Assembly: GCA_947172415.1 (NCBI GenBank)
Contig: OX359201.1
Span: 4,588,001 to 4,652,000 of the forward strand
DNA: 64,000 nucleotides
DNA from: Chondrosia reniformis
Taxonomy: Eukaryota > Porifera > Demospongiae > Chondrillida > Chondrillidae
Direction: 5' to 3'
In this document: positions 1 to 13,510 of the stretch, in pieces
Layout of the letters: each line of letters begins with the position of its first letter
Position numbering within the stretch: the first letter of the stretch is position 1
The notes under the pieces: generated by a model
Databases searched by the model: none
Told to the model about the DNA's origin: nothing
The model's input: only the letters and a program-made list of their open reading frames with translations
Position numbers and translations under genes: made by a program

Positions 1-3000
1 AAAACTGAAAGAACTGAAGAAGTCACTACAAAGAAAGTGACTCCACAAGTTGAGGAAGAGAAGACAGACCGCACCCATCCCACAGCAGCCGAGCATGTGC
101 CTAATACAAGGCAGCAGGCTGTAGTGGATGCCTTTAAGCATGCCTGGAAGGGATACAAGCTGTATTCTTATGGAAAAGATGAACTTCTTCCTGTTTCTCA
201 CAAATCCAATGAATGGTTTAATTTAGGCTTAACACTCATAGATTCACTAGATACAATGTGGTTAATGGGCCTGAAGGAGGAGTTTGATGAAGCAAGGCAA
301 TGGATCAGAGACAAGCTAGTCCTAGCTCAAAATAAAAATGTCAACTTGTTTGAAACCACCATTCGAGTGCTAGGTAGTTTGCTAAGCACCTACCATCTTA
401 CCAAGGATGACCTGTTCTTAGAGAAAGCTGTAAGTGCCAATAGTGAGCTATGTCTACAAAGTGTATTTGTTGGTGCTATTTCTGCACTACAAAGTGTACT
501 TTTAATTTGTTGGACTCATGTCAGTCTCTTATAACCTTTGACCTTTGACCTCCCAATATATAGGTGTGTCTAATAGTGACCTATTCAAGAGACCAGTGTA
601 TGTATGCTTTCATAGCAACAGCGACTGTTTCTTACATTAAATGGGTTGAATTGCTGATACAGGAAGTACCCCACTTACTGATGTTTGTGAATGATTACAC
701 TTGTGGTTTTGACTATCATTGGGGTCATTCATAAATTGTATCTTAAGCACAGTGTACTAATTTGCTGTCAGTAGACTTAACCTTTTACCTAAACACCTCT
801 ATCAGCAAGTGGTGCTACATATGTTTGTAAGCATTCCTTGAATAATGTGTGTGTAAATATAGCAGGTAAAAATTACAAAATATGACTGTAGACAGTTTTT
901 TGGAGAACTGAACATGTAATATTTTCCAAATGGTAACTGGTAAAGTATTTTGAATAATTATATCAAGCTAATACATAGATATTCATTGTTAGCAATTCAC
1001 ATTTCTTGTGAATTATGTTTATATGTTATTTTTCATTTCTTGTACATGGGACAAGTATACCTTTTTCTTTTAAATGTTTCCTTTATTCGATTCCTAATTG
1101 TCATAAATTCCCTATTTACGTACATAGACTATTTCCATAATTATTATAAAATTAATCTACATGTATACATATATTCTTCTACTTTAGGTTGATTTGGGTG
1201 ACAGGCTCCTTGGGGCATTTGGTACATCTTCTGGTATTCCCTTCTCGGATGTCAACCTAAGTACAAAGAAGGGAAAACCCCCTAAATGGTCTCCTGATAG
1301 TTCAGTTTCAGAAGTTACTTCCGTTCAGATTGAGTTTCGGGACCTGGCTTGGACCACTGGAAATGTTGAAAAATTTCAGGTTCTACTGAAAGCACCTTAA
1401 CAAATGTATTTGCCTATTTGTTGACTACATCCCTGGTATCACTTTGTGTACTACTATATAGCAGGGTTGGCATGCACCCTGTTGAGTGGGTGGCTATCAA
1501 TTACTGGTAGTAAATCATTTCAGCAGCTTTAGAGTAACTGTGTTTTCCTTGCATTGGGGTGATACAGAGTGTAGTGCCTTGGTGTGATACAGAGTGTAGT
1601 GCATTGGGGTGATACAGAGTGTAGTGCCTTGGTGTGATACAGAGTGTAGTGCATTGGGGTGATACAGAGTGTAGTGCGTTGGTGTGATACAGAGTGTAGT
1701 GCCTTGGTGTGATACAGAGTGTAGTGCCTTGGTGTGATACAGAGTGTAGTGCCTTGGTGTGATACAGAGTGTAGTGCCTTGGTGTGATACAGAGTGTAGT
1801 GCCTTGGTGTGATACAGAGTGTAGTGCCTTGGTGTGATACAGAGTGTAGTGCCTTGGTGTGATACAGAGTGTAGTGCCTTGGTGTGATACAGAGTGTAGT
1901 GTCGTGGTGTGATATAGAGTGTAGTGCCTTGGTGTGATACAGAGTGTAGTGCCTTGGTGTGATACAGAGTGTTTATAAATTCACACAGAATAATTGCTTT
2001 GATCAAGATTGGTTTTCGCAGTCTGTACACACATAAGCTGCAAGATACATATATGTTATGTACTATATACAAATGTGTATATTTAAGACCAGTCTATATA
2101 CTAATTGAGTGTGAAGCCATATTTTAATTATGCAAACAGTAGATCTAATTCATGTATTATTAAGTGTATATGAGGGAAATGTTCATTGTTAAATATTTTT
2201 GTGGTTTGCTCAAACCATGAAAATTTCTCGCATGAAATATTTTTCACAACAAATTAACACCATTAAGGTAACTGGAACAGCTGAGCATGGACAAAAACAT
2301 GGCCTCACTACAGTACCTGCAGCAGAAGGACAGGCAGAGGTCTTTCGTCCTCAACACTCGCGAGAATCAAGAAGCCCAGACCGTGAAAATATTTCTACAT
2401 AAACATTTGTCACACAAATATTTCTGCACATGAAAATTTCCCGAATTATGTATACTAGTTATACAGGTATAAGGTATTCAGTTAAATTTTACAGCTGTAT
2501 TCATATAGGTGTACCTTTATATAGCAAATGAGTTACAGAATGTACATACGTATAGTGTATTGCGTATGTGAAAGTAGTGTTTTTGATGTAAATTGTTTTA
2601 TTGGGAAAGTATTCAATGTGTTTGTATATAGTGCATATCTTAACCCATATAGTTATGTATTTAATGTGAAGTACGTACGTATATAAAGAACTGTTGTGGT
2701 TCAAATTATTTTTTAATTTTGGAATGTACACTAGCTGTTTAATATACTGACTGCCTATTTGATCTTAGTTTAGTAACATCCTTATTTGGTGTAGTTCTTT
2801 GGGGAACTGTGATTGTGATAAGGATCTGAAAGTGTTGCCAAACGACTTGTCTTAAATGTTGATCTCCCATGGAAACCAAATTCCTAACATTCAATTGGGT
2901 TAATCTCATTTCACCCAAATTGACCAATCTGCCATAATTTTCCATATTTGGAAGTGTATGAATTGTATTCATCCAGGAAGCAGTCAGTTAAGGCTTCACA

Positions 3001-6000
3001 ATTTTGTAATTCAAGGTGACAAAGTGGTGAATGGACAGATTATTCATAGCCAATTGACTGCCCCTTTTGTATGATATCCTCTTTGAAGGACAACTATGTT
3101 CCATTTCATCTTTATTATGTAGTCTGTCATAGTAACCATAATTCCTTTTTATGTTGATTCCCACCGGAGCTTTTTCATTTCACCATACTAGTTTCTCCCA
3201 CCGTGTGAATGTGTACCATTTGGAATGAAGTCTTTTAACATTTGAGGTTCCTGATTAGTACTTTTATGTATACTAAATAGTATTCGCTGTTGTTATAATA
3301 ACAGCATTCACATAGCCATGCATCCATACATTTCCTTCCTGGTTAAACATACATACAAGTCAAATATATATATTATATATAGGCACTACATTCACATTAT
3401 GGTTTCCTATTAATTTTGTTCTGTATTTCCTGTTAATGTGGTGATTATTTCCTTTTCCTGTTAATATGATTGTATTTCCTGTTAACATGGTATTGCTACA
3501 TTTCCTCACAGACTCCTGTGGATGCTGTGTTGGACAAGGTGCACTCTCAACCAAGGCCCAACAATTTGGTTCCAATGTTCATAAACCCACACAATGGCCA
3601 GCTCAAGTCTGGTACATTGACTCTTGGGGCCAGGGCTGATAGCTACTATGAGTATCTCTTGAAGTTGTGGCTCCAAAGTGGAAAACAGGAGGAAAAGTAA
3701 GATTGGATCTCTTTGTCACGTGTAACTGTGCTTCTGTGAATTTAATGTTTTTATTTTATTAATATATTAATATTAGTACGTATGTGTTTCATAAGGTGAA
3801 TGGTATACATTTGTAAATTTTGTTGGTTTAGCTTGATCAGATATGTGAATGATGTGATGCGATCTGTAGTGAAATTTAGCAATGTCAGCTGAATCACGAA
3901 TAATAGTGTGGAATTGAGGAATTGGAATGATTTGATGACTTTCAATACAAGCCTTAAATTGTACGTATTTTCCACTACATAGTTTTATTGTTGCATTAGG
4001 TCTATTTATAGACTATAGTTACTGTTACCTTTCCCGTGACATTCACATTGTCTTGCATTGTATTTACACTTTGTACATATTTGATAACTGTAAATGGGAA
4101 ATTTGTAAATGTAAATAAATGTAATTAGCATATTGTGTAACAAAGATAAACATTGGAAATACGTATCTGTAAATCTAACGTAGTTAATCTGTAAGATAGA
4201 AAATATTTGTGAAGTTAGACATTTTTAATGTCTATAGTACTGTACGTACATACATACGTATGTCACTATTAATTAGGAGTAGACTGAATTATAAGGTCTG
4301 AATGTATATACATGCAATACGTGCATTGTCTATATCCCTGTTTCATAAAATAGTTATACATATGATACATATAGAGTATACAAGGTTCCAGGCTTGTATG
4401 ATTATACTCACTGATTTTAAAGGAAACTCACTTACAGTAGAAAGGAGTCAGAGTACATTTCAAAGGTTGTGTAGCCTCTATCATTAAGTCACCTCAATTG
4501 CCCTATGAAATAAGCACATTCATTTGAGTTAAAGAATGCCTTTGTAATTATATAACTCTGTTTTTAGTGCAGTTCTTTAACTAGAATCCTTTTGACCAGC
4601 CTCCTATTAGGAAATCACTATTATCATTCCCCTAATTGGAGTGTATGCTTCATGTGTGCATTTCCTTTCCCTTTTATGTTCCTGACCATTAATACACAAT
4701 TATGAGATGTGTTATTTTTGGGAATAGTAATGTATCAGGTGAATGTTGAGTGTTTCTCAAATATACATAGATCTCTGTAAGGAAGCAGGGTAAGGGTAAG
4801 GAAGCGGGGTAAGGGTAAGGAAGCGGGGTAAGGGTAAGGAAGCGGGGTAGGGGTAAGGAAGCGGGGTAGGGGTAAGGAAGCGGGGTAGGGGTAAGGAAGC
4901 GGGGTAGGGGTAAGGAAGCGGGGTAGGGGTAAGGAAGCGGGGTAGGGGTAAGGAAGCGGGGTAGGGGTAAGGAAGCGGGGTAGGGGTAAGGAAGCGGGGT
5001 AGGGGTAAGGAAGCGGGGTAGGGGTAAGGAAGCGGGGTAAGGGTAAGGAAGAGGGGTAAGGGTAAGGAAGCGGGGTAGGGGTAAGGAAGCGGGGTAGGGG
5101 TAAGGAAGCGGGGTAGGGGTAAGGAAGCGGGGTAAGGGTAAGGAAGCGGGGTAAGGGTAAGGAAGCGGGGTAAGGGTAAGGAAGCGGGGTAAGGGTAAGG
5201 AAGCGGGGTAAGGGTAAGGAAGCGGGGTAAGGGTAAGGAAGCGGGGTAAGGGTAAGGAAGCGGGGTAGGGGTAAGGAAGCGGGGTAAGGGTAAGGAAGCA
5301 AGGTAAAGCTTGTGAATATTACAAATGTCCAGACTATATAATCTACAAGTTTCTTGGCTTGTCACTATTTGCAAACATATTGTCTGTGACCACAGGTATG
5401 TGAGGTAGTTCTTTGACTTCTGGTTTTAAAACTGTGGCTTCATTAACTTGTCAGTAGTCAGTGGAATGATTTGTAACTAGGGTCTCTGTTTAGTGAAGCC
5501 AAACTTTGTTATCTCACCCCCAGATGTGTCTGAGTATTTTATTCTGGATGGGGATTATTAGTGAAGTTGTATAGCCATGTTTACTGGTGTTTCATGTAAG
5601 TTCATAGACTGTCGTTAAAATTATTTGTTAGGAATCATGAATAATCTAGATATAGAGTTTAAATAGTTGAACATCCCAACTTGTGTACTGTACGTATGTG
5701 CTAATTTGTCATCCTACTTTCCAGCTGTTTGAGAACATGTTCTTCTATTCCCACAGACCCTTTCCTTGACACATTAGATGTGTCAGTGAAAATATAATGA
5801 ATGAAATCTTTGTGAAGGTTTCTTAAGTGCATGTTTGCCATAGTGAGTTGGATGTGTTAATGAAATCAGTTTGTAGCTTATGAGAGTTCTTCATTCCTAG
5901 ACCAATAACCCTGTCATTTGGTAATAAAGCTCAAGGTATTTTGAGCTAAGAATTAGATGATTTAATCCATGTTGTCATAAATTCACATTTTTTCATGTGA

Positions 6001-9000
6001 TTATGTATCTGTTCAGCTGAATATGAATTCACTTCCATATGATAAGAGTTTGTTGTGGCTGCTGTAGCTACGTATGTATATCTACCTTCCTATACATCAA
6101 GTTTCTGTCTATCACCTCACTTTTAAATGTGCCATATGGCCATATGTGTATATTGGTGGGAATAATATTTTGCCAAATGATTGGAATTTTGTTGACTCTA
6201 TAAGTGTTCATTTGTATTAATGATTATTTTGGATACCTCCCTGACAGTTTGGTGATTCGTAATGTCTCAGTTACTCTTTAAATTGTCCTACCACCAAAAA
6301 TATGTACACCCTACCTCAAATATGTATACATGTACAAATGATAGTGAGTACCGTATATCAGAATTGAATGCGCAGGTCTAAAGAATGCGAGATATGCAAG
6401 TTTTGCCTGCACGTGCAATCTTTTGACAAGCATTATTTTGACACCTTTGTAATTCTGTATACTAGTCCATAGACTTACGTATATGTACATGTAGTTTGGA
6501 TAAATCATTTCCCTGTCATTCAATTCCTGATTATACGTATATGGTATTTTAATGATAGGATTTCTTCTACCTTTGAGATGGTTCATCTTTTAGTCTTTTG
6601 AGCGTCTAGAGATGCAATTGGTTCTTTTAGGATTCGGAGATCTCGACCCTGGGGGTCTTCATCAGTCGCTTTGTGCAATCATGATAATTGGAGAGGTTAT
6701 AAAGTACTGTTGCTAACACAGTAATTCTTGAAATGGAATGTATGTCTCTATGTGTGTGTCTGTAGGTATAAAAATTGGTATTTGGAAGCAATGGAAGGTG
6801 TCCGGGATAAGCTTTTGGCCAAATCTGAGCCCGGCAAGCTGTCATTTATTGGTGAACTAAAGAGTGGCAGTCAGTTTTATGCTAAAATGGTAAGTTTTCT
6901 TTGATATATCTGTGAGGAATTTTACTGCTGGCCATCGACCTTTTGCTGTATATGCACTGGTTACTTGATTTACAAGGGTTCTTGTCAGCTTTGCAAGTAT
7001 GTACGTCAGTCATATTTCACTTGATGCTCTACAGTGTCAGTGTAGATAAGCCCTAACTTGACTGAAATATAGCTTTACACTCACAGGGATGTTTGCTGTT
7101 TGGTACGTACGTATGTACACAGTGACACATCTTCCCACTGACTGTCTTCTTAGGATCACCTAGTATGCTTCCTTCCTGGTACACTGGCATTGGGTTACTA
7201 CAACGGTCTTCCTCAATGGCATATGGATCTGGCTGTAAACCTGCTAAAGACATGTTACTTCATGTACAACAGAATGCCAACTGGCCTTGCACCTGAAATT
7301 GCACACTTTAACATGGACTCAAAGAACACTGAAGACATCATTGTTAAGGTACACAGTGTGGATATGCTCACATCATTTGATGCATCAAAGAATATACACT
7401 TTAGATGTACCAAATTTGTCCAAATAGAGGCCCAGGCCTCTATTTCACTCTGCTCATTATTGACTCAGCCTCTATTTGAGCCCATGCCAGCGCTTCTATT
7501 AAAGCCCAACCTCTATTTGAGCCCATGCCAGCGCTTCTATTAAAGCCCAACCTCTATTTGAGCCCAACCTCTATTTGAGCCCAACCTCTATTTGAGCCCA
7601 GCTTCTATTTGAGCCCAGCTTCTATTTGAGCCCAGCTTCTATTTGAGCCCAACCTCTATTTGAGCCCAACCTCTATTTGAGCCCAGCTTCTATTTGAGCC
7701 CAGCTTCTATTTGAGCCCAGCTTCTATTTGAGCCCAGCCTCTATTTGAGCCCAACCTCTATTTGAGCCCAACCTCTATTTGAGCCCAGCTTCTATTTGAG
7801 CCCAGCTTCTATTTGAGCCCAGCCTCTATTTGAGCCCAACCTCTATTTGAGCCCAACCTCTATTTGAGCCCAGCTTCTATTTGAGCCCAACCTCTATTTG
7901 AGCCCAACCTCTATTTGAGCCCAGCTTCTATTTGAGCCCAACCTCTATTTGAGCCCAACCTCTATTTGAGCCCAGCTTCTATTTGAGCCCAGCTTCTATT
8001 TGAGCCCAGCCTCTATTTGAGCCCAGCTTCTATTTGAGCCCAACCTCTATTTGAGCCCAGCTTCTATTTGAGCCCAGCCTCTATTTGAGCCCAGCTTCTA
8101 TTTGAGCCCAGCTTCTATTTGAGCCCAGCCTCTATTTGAGCCCAGCTTCTATTTGAGCCCAGCTTCTATTTGAGCCCAGCCTCTATTTGAGCGTAGCCTC
8201 TATTAAAGCCCAACCTCTATTTGAGCCCATGCCAGCGCTTCTATTAAAGCCCAACCTCTATTTGAGCCCATGCCAGCACTTCTATTAAAGCCCAACCTCT
8301 ATTTGAGCCCAGCTTCTATTTGAGCCCAGCCTCTATTTGAGCGCAGCCTCTATTTGAGCGCAGTTCTATTTGAGCCCAGCCTCTATTTGAGCGCAGCCTC
8401 TATTTGAGCCCAACCTCTATTTGAGCCCAACCTCTATTTGAGCCCAACCTCTATTTGAGCCCAGCTTCTATTTGAGCCCAGCCTCTATTTGAGCCCAGCC
8501 TCTATTTGAGCCCAGCTTCTATTTGAGCCCAACCTCTATTTGAGCCCAGCTTCTATTTGAGCCCAGCTTCTATTTGAGCCCAGCCTCTATTTGAGCGTAG
8601 CCTCTATTAAAGCCCAACCTCTATTTGAGCCCATGCCAGCGCTTCTATTAAAGCCCAACCTCTATTTGAGCCCAGCTTCTATTTGAGCCCAGCTTCTATT
8701 TGAGCCCAGCCTCTATTTGAGCGCAGCCTCTATTTGAGCCCAGCTTCTATTTGAGCCCAGCCTCTATTTGAGCGCAGCCTCTATTTGAGCCCAGCCTCTA
8801 TTTGAGCCCAGCCTCTATTTGAGCCCAGCCTCTATTTGAGCGCAGTTCTATTTGAGCGCAGCCTCTATTTGAGCCCAGCCTCTATTTGAGCGCAGCCTCT
8901 ATTTGAGCCCAGCCTCTATTTGAGCGCAGTTCTATTTGAGCGCAGCCTCTATTTGAGCCCAGCCTCTATTTGAGCGCAGCCTCTATTTGAGCCCAGCCTC

Positions 9001-10170
9001 TATTTGAGCGCAGTTCTATTTGAGCGCAGCCTCTATTTGAGCCCAGCCTCTATTTGAGCGCAGTTCTATTTGAGCGCAGCCTCTATTTGAGCGCAGCCTC
9101 TATTTGAGCGCAGCCTCTATTTGAGCCCAGCCTCTATTTGAGCGTAGCCTCTATTAAAGCCCAACCTCTATTTGAGCCCATGCCAGCGCTTCTATTAAAG
9201 CCCAACCTCTATTTGAGCGCAGCCTCTATTTGAGCCCAGCTTCTATTTGAGCCCAGCTTCTATTTGAGCCCAGCTTCTATTTGAGCCCAGCTTCTATTTG
9301 AGCCCAGCCTCTATTTGAGCGCAGCCTCTATTTGAGCGCAGTTCTATTTGAGCGCAGCCTCTATTTGAGTGCAGCCTCTATTTGAGCGCAGCCTCTATTT
9401 GAGCGCAGTTCTATTTGAGCCCAGCCTCTATTTGAGCGCAGCCTCTATTTGAGCGCAGCCTCTATTTGAGCGCAGCCTCTATTTGAGCCCAGCCTCTATT
9501 TGAGCGCAGCCTCTATTTGAGCACAGCCTCTATTTGAGCGCAGTTCTATTTGAGCCCAGCCTCTATTTGAGCGCAGCCTCTATTTGAGCGCAGTTCTATT
9601 TGAGCGCAGTTCTATTTGAGCCCAGCTTCTATTCAGTGGTTCTGTGGCCCTATATAAATAGCCGATATATAGTTGGTATAGTTTGATTGCTATGTGAATT
9701 AATGGCTCAGTACTTGTGGTTTGATTTATGTGTGGCCTTTGAACATAAAACTGTCCTGCAGATAATGCACATTTAACTCATGAGACAATTTACTATTTTA
9801 AAAATTGATTGCTCTCTATTTTTCCTTTTTCTTGCACCAGCCGCAAGATTCACACAACTTATTGAGACCAGAAACTGTAGAATCTCTCTTTATATTGTAC
9901 CGACTCACAAAGAATAGCACATACAGGGACTGGGGCTGGGAGATATTTCAGGCCTTTGAGAAGTACACCAAAGTCCCTAGCGGTGGATATTCCAGTATTA
10001 AGAGTGTCCTAACCACAACTGTTTCCTTTAGAGATAAAATGGAAAGCTTTTTTTTAGGGGAAACTTTGAAATATCTTTATCTTTTATTTGAGGAAGATGA
10101 TAATGTAGTCAACTTAACTGATTGGGTTTTTAACACTGAAGCCCATCTATTTCCTATCAAAAAGAATTAG
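1..10170 (+). CDS. MAN1B1: ER mannosyl-oligosaccharide alpha-1,2-mannosidase (GH47), 5' end outside window
   Basis: Exons by splice sites and phase: 1-429 (open to the left edge), 1188-1379, 3512-3696, 6766-6889, 7154-7348 and 9841-10170, joining in frame to 484 residues plus stop. The family removes one mannose from Man9GlcNAc2 in the ER/early Golgi and times glycoprotein degradation. Seen: [18 protein letters not shown] near the start; the three catalytic acids in [18 protein letters not shown] and RPETVESL; the cysteines matching the human disulfide (DHLVCFLPG and LKTCYFM); and the calcium-site threonine in FNTEAH. The C-terminus FPIKKN ends at a TAG. The N-terminal cytoplasmic tail and membrane anchor lie beyond the left edge; the first visible residues are a Lys/Glu/Thr-rich stem. 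The donor after exon 2 (GTTCTA) is weak. Introns 2, 3 and 5 hold minisatellites. The ER type is preferred over Golgi MAN1A by sequence resemblance. Confidence 0.95.
1551..1972. repeat. 25-bp minisatellite, about 17 copies
   Basis: Tandem units built on gatacagagtgtagtgcctt plus ggtgt, with a cattg variant early in the array. It lies in intron 2 of the mannosidase gene. The unit contains no stop on the minus strand and its length is not a multiple of three, so a 185-aa open frame crosses it while cycling through three peptide frames. That frame is an artefact. Confidence 0.97.
4782..5306. repeat. 19-bp G-rich minisatellite, about 27 copies
   Basis: Units of ggaagcggggtaggggtaa, with a ggggtaaggg variant, in intron 3 of the mannosidase gene. 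Each unit carries two G-runs on the plus strand (the sense strand of the gene), so adjacent units could form G-quadruplexes in DNA or pre-mRNA. Minus-strand open frames of 188 and 205 aa (Leu-Pro-Tyr rich) are by-products of the repeat. Confidence 0.97.
6555..6672 (-). repeat. Copy of dispersed repeat with hammerhead-like motif
   Basis: Holds gagatggttcatctttta followed by tcttttgagcgtctagagatg, then (minus strand, 6636-6670) CTGATGA, an extra A, and a GACCC/GGGTC hairpin followed by GAGA. The same order of blocks recurs at 17337-17698, 51896-52025, 54550-54690, 60808-60945 and 62169-62267. Here the GAAA box is GAGA and no good stem I can be drawn, so it looks inactive. It lies in intron 3 of the mannosidase gene. 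Confidence 0.6.
7425..9637. repeat. 17-bp minisatellite, about 130 copies, intron 5 of the mannosidase gene
   Basis: Units of cctctatttgagcccaa with variants (cttctatttgagcccag, cctctatttgagcgcag) and an interspersed longer unit containing atgccagcgcttctattaaag that recurs near 7485, 7525, 8225, 8260, 8630 and 9178. Variants cluster: gcccaa/gcccag types on the left, gcgcag types on the right. The array begins just after a small palindrome (aggcccaggcctc) that also occurs in dispersed copies near 15100-15170, so it may have grown from a mobile element. Confidence 0.97.
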
Positions 10171-11744
10171 TAAATATGTTGATTGATTTATCAGTATGTT
10201 CTATATTGTGATTTTCATTGAGTTATGTATGTTGACAATATTGAAAGATTTATATTTTCAATGTAATTCCTTTTAGAGAATGCAGTAACAGTTATATCAT
10301 CCTTTTTTGTAATTCCTATTCAACCTAATGTTTACATTAGAACAATTATACTGTTGTCGTGGAACTTGGATCACGATCACATTACACTTAAATGGTCTTC
10401 TTTGGAACACAATCAATTAAAAAGAATTGTACATACAGTATATGGCTGTAAATTGAAGCTTCTGATAAGACACAGTCGTGCATTAAAATATGTAACTATA
10501 GCGTATAATAAATCAATCATGCAGATTTGTATATACGTACACTAGCAAGAATAAAATGCGGAACTGATCATTAAATGGACTAAAATACCTGACCTTGTAT
10601 ACTTAGAAGTCTTGTCCATGCTTATCAATATATTCATGTATGGCTGTCTGGGAAGTGGGGCCTTAAGTGGCGATGGCTTAATGTGCCCAGGCAGTCGGGC
10701 TATGTACCTGGGCAGACGGCCTGGTAGCAATGGTTTATACATATCCAGGTATAGCCCTGTGCCCCTTAACTTTTGGTTTGCTTTTTATATATTCATTGTA
10801 TGCATGGGCTCTCTAATGAAATTTTTCCTATGCAAGGACTACGTTTGTAGAATATGAATAGGTGCGTGATATACAGTACATAATGATTGAATGACTGCTT
10901 TACATGTGAACCCATGATTAGTGGAGGTCAGTGGATTGTTGTAATAATAAACCACATTAGTGCAGAAAGAGATCTATTCTACTATGTAATTGCTATATGT
11001 AAGTATGTACGTACATATAAACATACAGCAGAGGCCAATTATCATGTAAGTATAATACAGTATGTACATAATTTATTAGATGAGTTACTGTAGATGGCAA
11101 TTTAGTACAGTACAGTACAGTATGCATGCATGTTTAAAAGAAAATTGTGTTTTCAATTTAAAATACATCTGTCTACTTTGATCTATATCTACGTACATAC
11201 ATAGCTAACAATGGTTACTCACACTGGACTGCACTCTAGCTCTAGCTGGGTGGAAATGTGCAGCATGATTATAAATATGATGATAAACACTACGTATGTC
11301 CTTAGGTGTAACTATTGTACACTACTTGAAGTGAAGCTGCCTTAACCAAACTCTCTATCATAACTAAATTCATTAGTCCAACAGTTTTTAATTTTTAGCG
11401 AATTATCAACAAATACATAATATAAAATCACACTCAGTGAAGGGTACCACAGGCCTGGCCTTTTCTATTGACACACATGTACACTAACCTCAATTATGAT
11501 TATATTATTTATTTATTTATATAACATAAATAATTAACTTAACAAATCTTTCTCTTTTTATAATAAAATTCAAACTAACTTAAATACGTATGTACGTACA
11601 ACATAACATTGAAAACTTCTGCTAGTCCCCAGATCTAGTATTTTCTGTGTAAGAGTTTTAAATTCAGTCGTTTACATACAAAATGACTACATTACTAAGA
11701 TGAACAATAAAATAACAGTTAAAGAGGAGCTAGCTAGATATTAC
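10171..11744. other. Intergenic, mannosidase 3' end to CFAP144 3' end
   Basis: Convergent gene ends. AT-rich with tacgta-type palindromes and short direct repeats; a somewhat GC-richer patch at 10640-10760 (cctgggcagacggcctgg) is unexplained. No coding potential that I can support. Confidence 0.5.
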
Positions 11745-12847
11745 TCATTGGTGAAGACTCTCCTGTTCCTTCTGTCTCCAAAATGCGTCCATGTACTTCG
11801 TGATTTCTGAATGTTGCCTAGGATGATGAAGACGTGAGTCATTGCGAGGACCCTCAATCTGTAAAATTTAGAAAGCATCGTCAATCTGTGAACTTGATCA
11901 GCTGTGAGAGATATGCATTATACCTAACTAACCAATTGACCAAAGTTTTATCTACCAACCAAGATGAGACTTTGGTCACATGGTCAACCAGGTATCATAT
12001 CTCCCAGTGATTATTTCTATCACATTATAGTCTTTTTATCTCTATCATATCCTAGCCAGCCATTCCACAGGCTTAGCACAATTCTTTCCCTTTTAATTGA
12101 TCAGTCCCTTAAAACATTTACAAATACTGTATGTATATACGTAGTTCCTTGTGATTGTTGGTAGATGGCTGTTCTTACCAGTTGCTTTGTTATCCAGCCG
12201 TATTCCTGAGCCTCTGTTTGAGGGTGGTCAAACCTCTCTGTTGGGAGTTGCTGTGACTTCTTATAGACTGATAAAAACTGATCTAAAGTTGAATGTTATA
12301 CAATAGACTGAAGTGATCATGAAATATAAAATTGGTTAATGTCAGGTATTGTTGCTTATGTAGTGTAGTAGTCATTGGCTGAAGGGGCTTCCCCTGAATA
12401 AAATAAGCTATCCAATCCAATAACAATATATAGGTATATGGAACTGAATAGTAAGATAAAGTGTATAGTTTGATATTCCCTTAACTGCATGGTGTACTAT
12501 CACTGACCGTCTTCCTGTCCGTCGGCTGAATCATGCGATGAGTTTGGCTTTCCACTCAGAAAATGAACTGTACACAAAATGAAGATACAACTTAAAGGAG
12601 AAGCTCACAAGCCATCCATGATACTCTCATCCACCCATCCACTTGTAGGTTCCAGGTATCACAATTGTTTATCAAATTCTATTAACGTATTTGCTTACTT
12701 ACGCTTTTTATAAGGATTTACTCCGTAGCTTTTGTAAACCTTTTGAGTCCGCTCTTCCTTTTTGATTGTTTCGCAAAGAATGGCATTCTGGTGTACGATA
12801 TTGATAGGCTCCTTTTCTTTCTTACCTGGATTGGAAGCGGCTGCCAT
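11745..12847 (-). CDS. CFAP144: Cilia- and flagella-associated protein 144 (FAM183 family)
   Basis: Four exons on the minus strand: 12847-12703, 12567-12508, 12267-12179 and 11858-11745, with consensus splice sites and phases that sum to 135 residues plus stop, almost the same length as human FAM183A. The start MAAASNPGKKEKEPINIVHQ leads into a block like human HQNQILRE...RTQKLYTQYHVNP (here NAILCETIKKEERTQKVYKS then YGVNP). Later matches are GKPNSSHD (human RKPMSWHD), QTEAQEYGW (TEGQEIGW) and SRLHHPRQHSEIT (RRLNHFRVYNDIT). The family lies on axonemal doublet microtubules. No signal peptide or membrane segment. Its presence fits a flagellated animal; sponges have choanocytes and flagellated larvae. 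Every conserved block is covered. Confidence 0.9.
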
Positions 12848-13510
12848 TTTTTACTTGTTACCATAACAACAATTTGTAATCTGGATTGATGTGCTCGAGG
12901 AATTCGACTACTGTAGTCTACTACTGCAATAAAAGATCATGTACGTACACTCGTATTTAGTAATATAACAGAAATCTCTTGTAAAAGAGGCAGATCTGCT
13001 GGTTGTGAAAATCTGACTAAAGTGATTGACTTAGTTCTATTTTTACGTATCTATGCATATGCAGGAAATTTTTGTTTATAATTCTTATGAGTTGTAGTTA
13101 TATATACATTTGAAGTAGACTTTAACACTTGAAAGATCTTCCAAAACTGACATCTACTCCTGTTTGGAACTGTTAAATATTTAGCTCATATTTTAGAGAC
13201 ATAGCTATACGTAGATTATATATTACATGTCTATTTATGTAATAGATATTAGGTTAGCTATCTCTTTTTTGAAATCTTAAAACCAGATCTATTTAAAAGC
13301 TGCTAGCAGAGCATGGGGACCAATCTTTAGTTTATAATATATAAATTATGATGATTCGAGATACGTAGGGAACATGTCAAAATATTTGATTGCTGAAATT
13401 GCAGTACATCATAATTTCATCTACACACATTCTGTAATTGTGTTAATATAATTGTTATATATATGAAATGTTACATAATATATTTAGTGGCCTATATATA
13501 TCAGTTGTAT
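12848..13510. other. Intergenic between CFAP144 and the collagen gene
   Basis: AT-rich. It holds the presumed promoter of CFAP144 on its left and the 3' flank of the collagen gene on its right. No open frame, repeat array or RNA gene recognised. Confidence 0.4.

Noticed and set aside
1515-2072. Minus-strand 185-codon frame with His/Ser/Tyr repeats
   Set aside because: It is a 25-bp minisatellite read through; the peptide cycles through three frames and has no splice or start support.
4782-5306. Interstitial telomere
   Set aside because: The unit is 19 bp with an aagcg part and not TTAGGG; only the G-run spacing resembles telomeric DNA.
4735-5374. Minus-strand frames of 188 and 205 codons rich in Leu/Pro/Tyr
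   Set aside because: Two overlapping frames of the 19-bp G-rich array; no stop exists in the unit.
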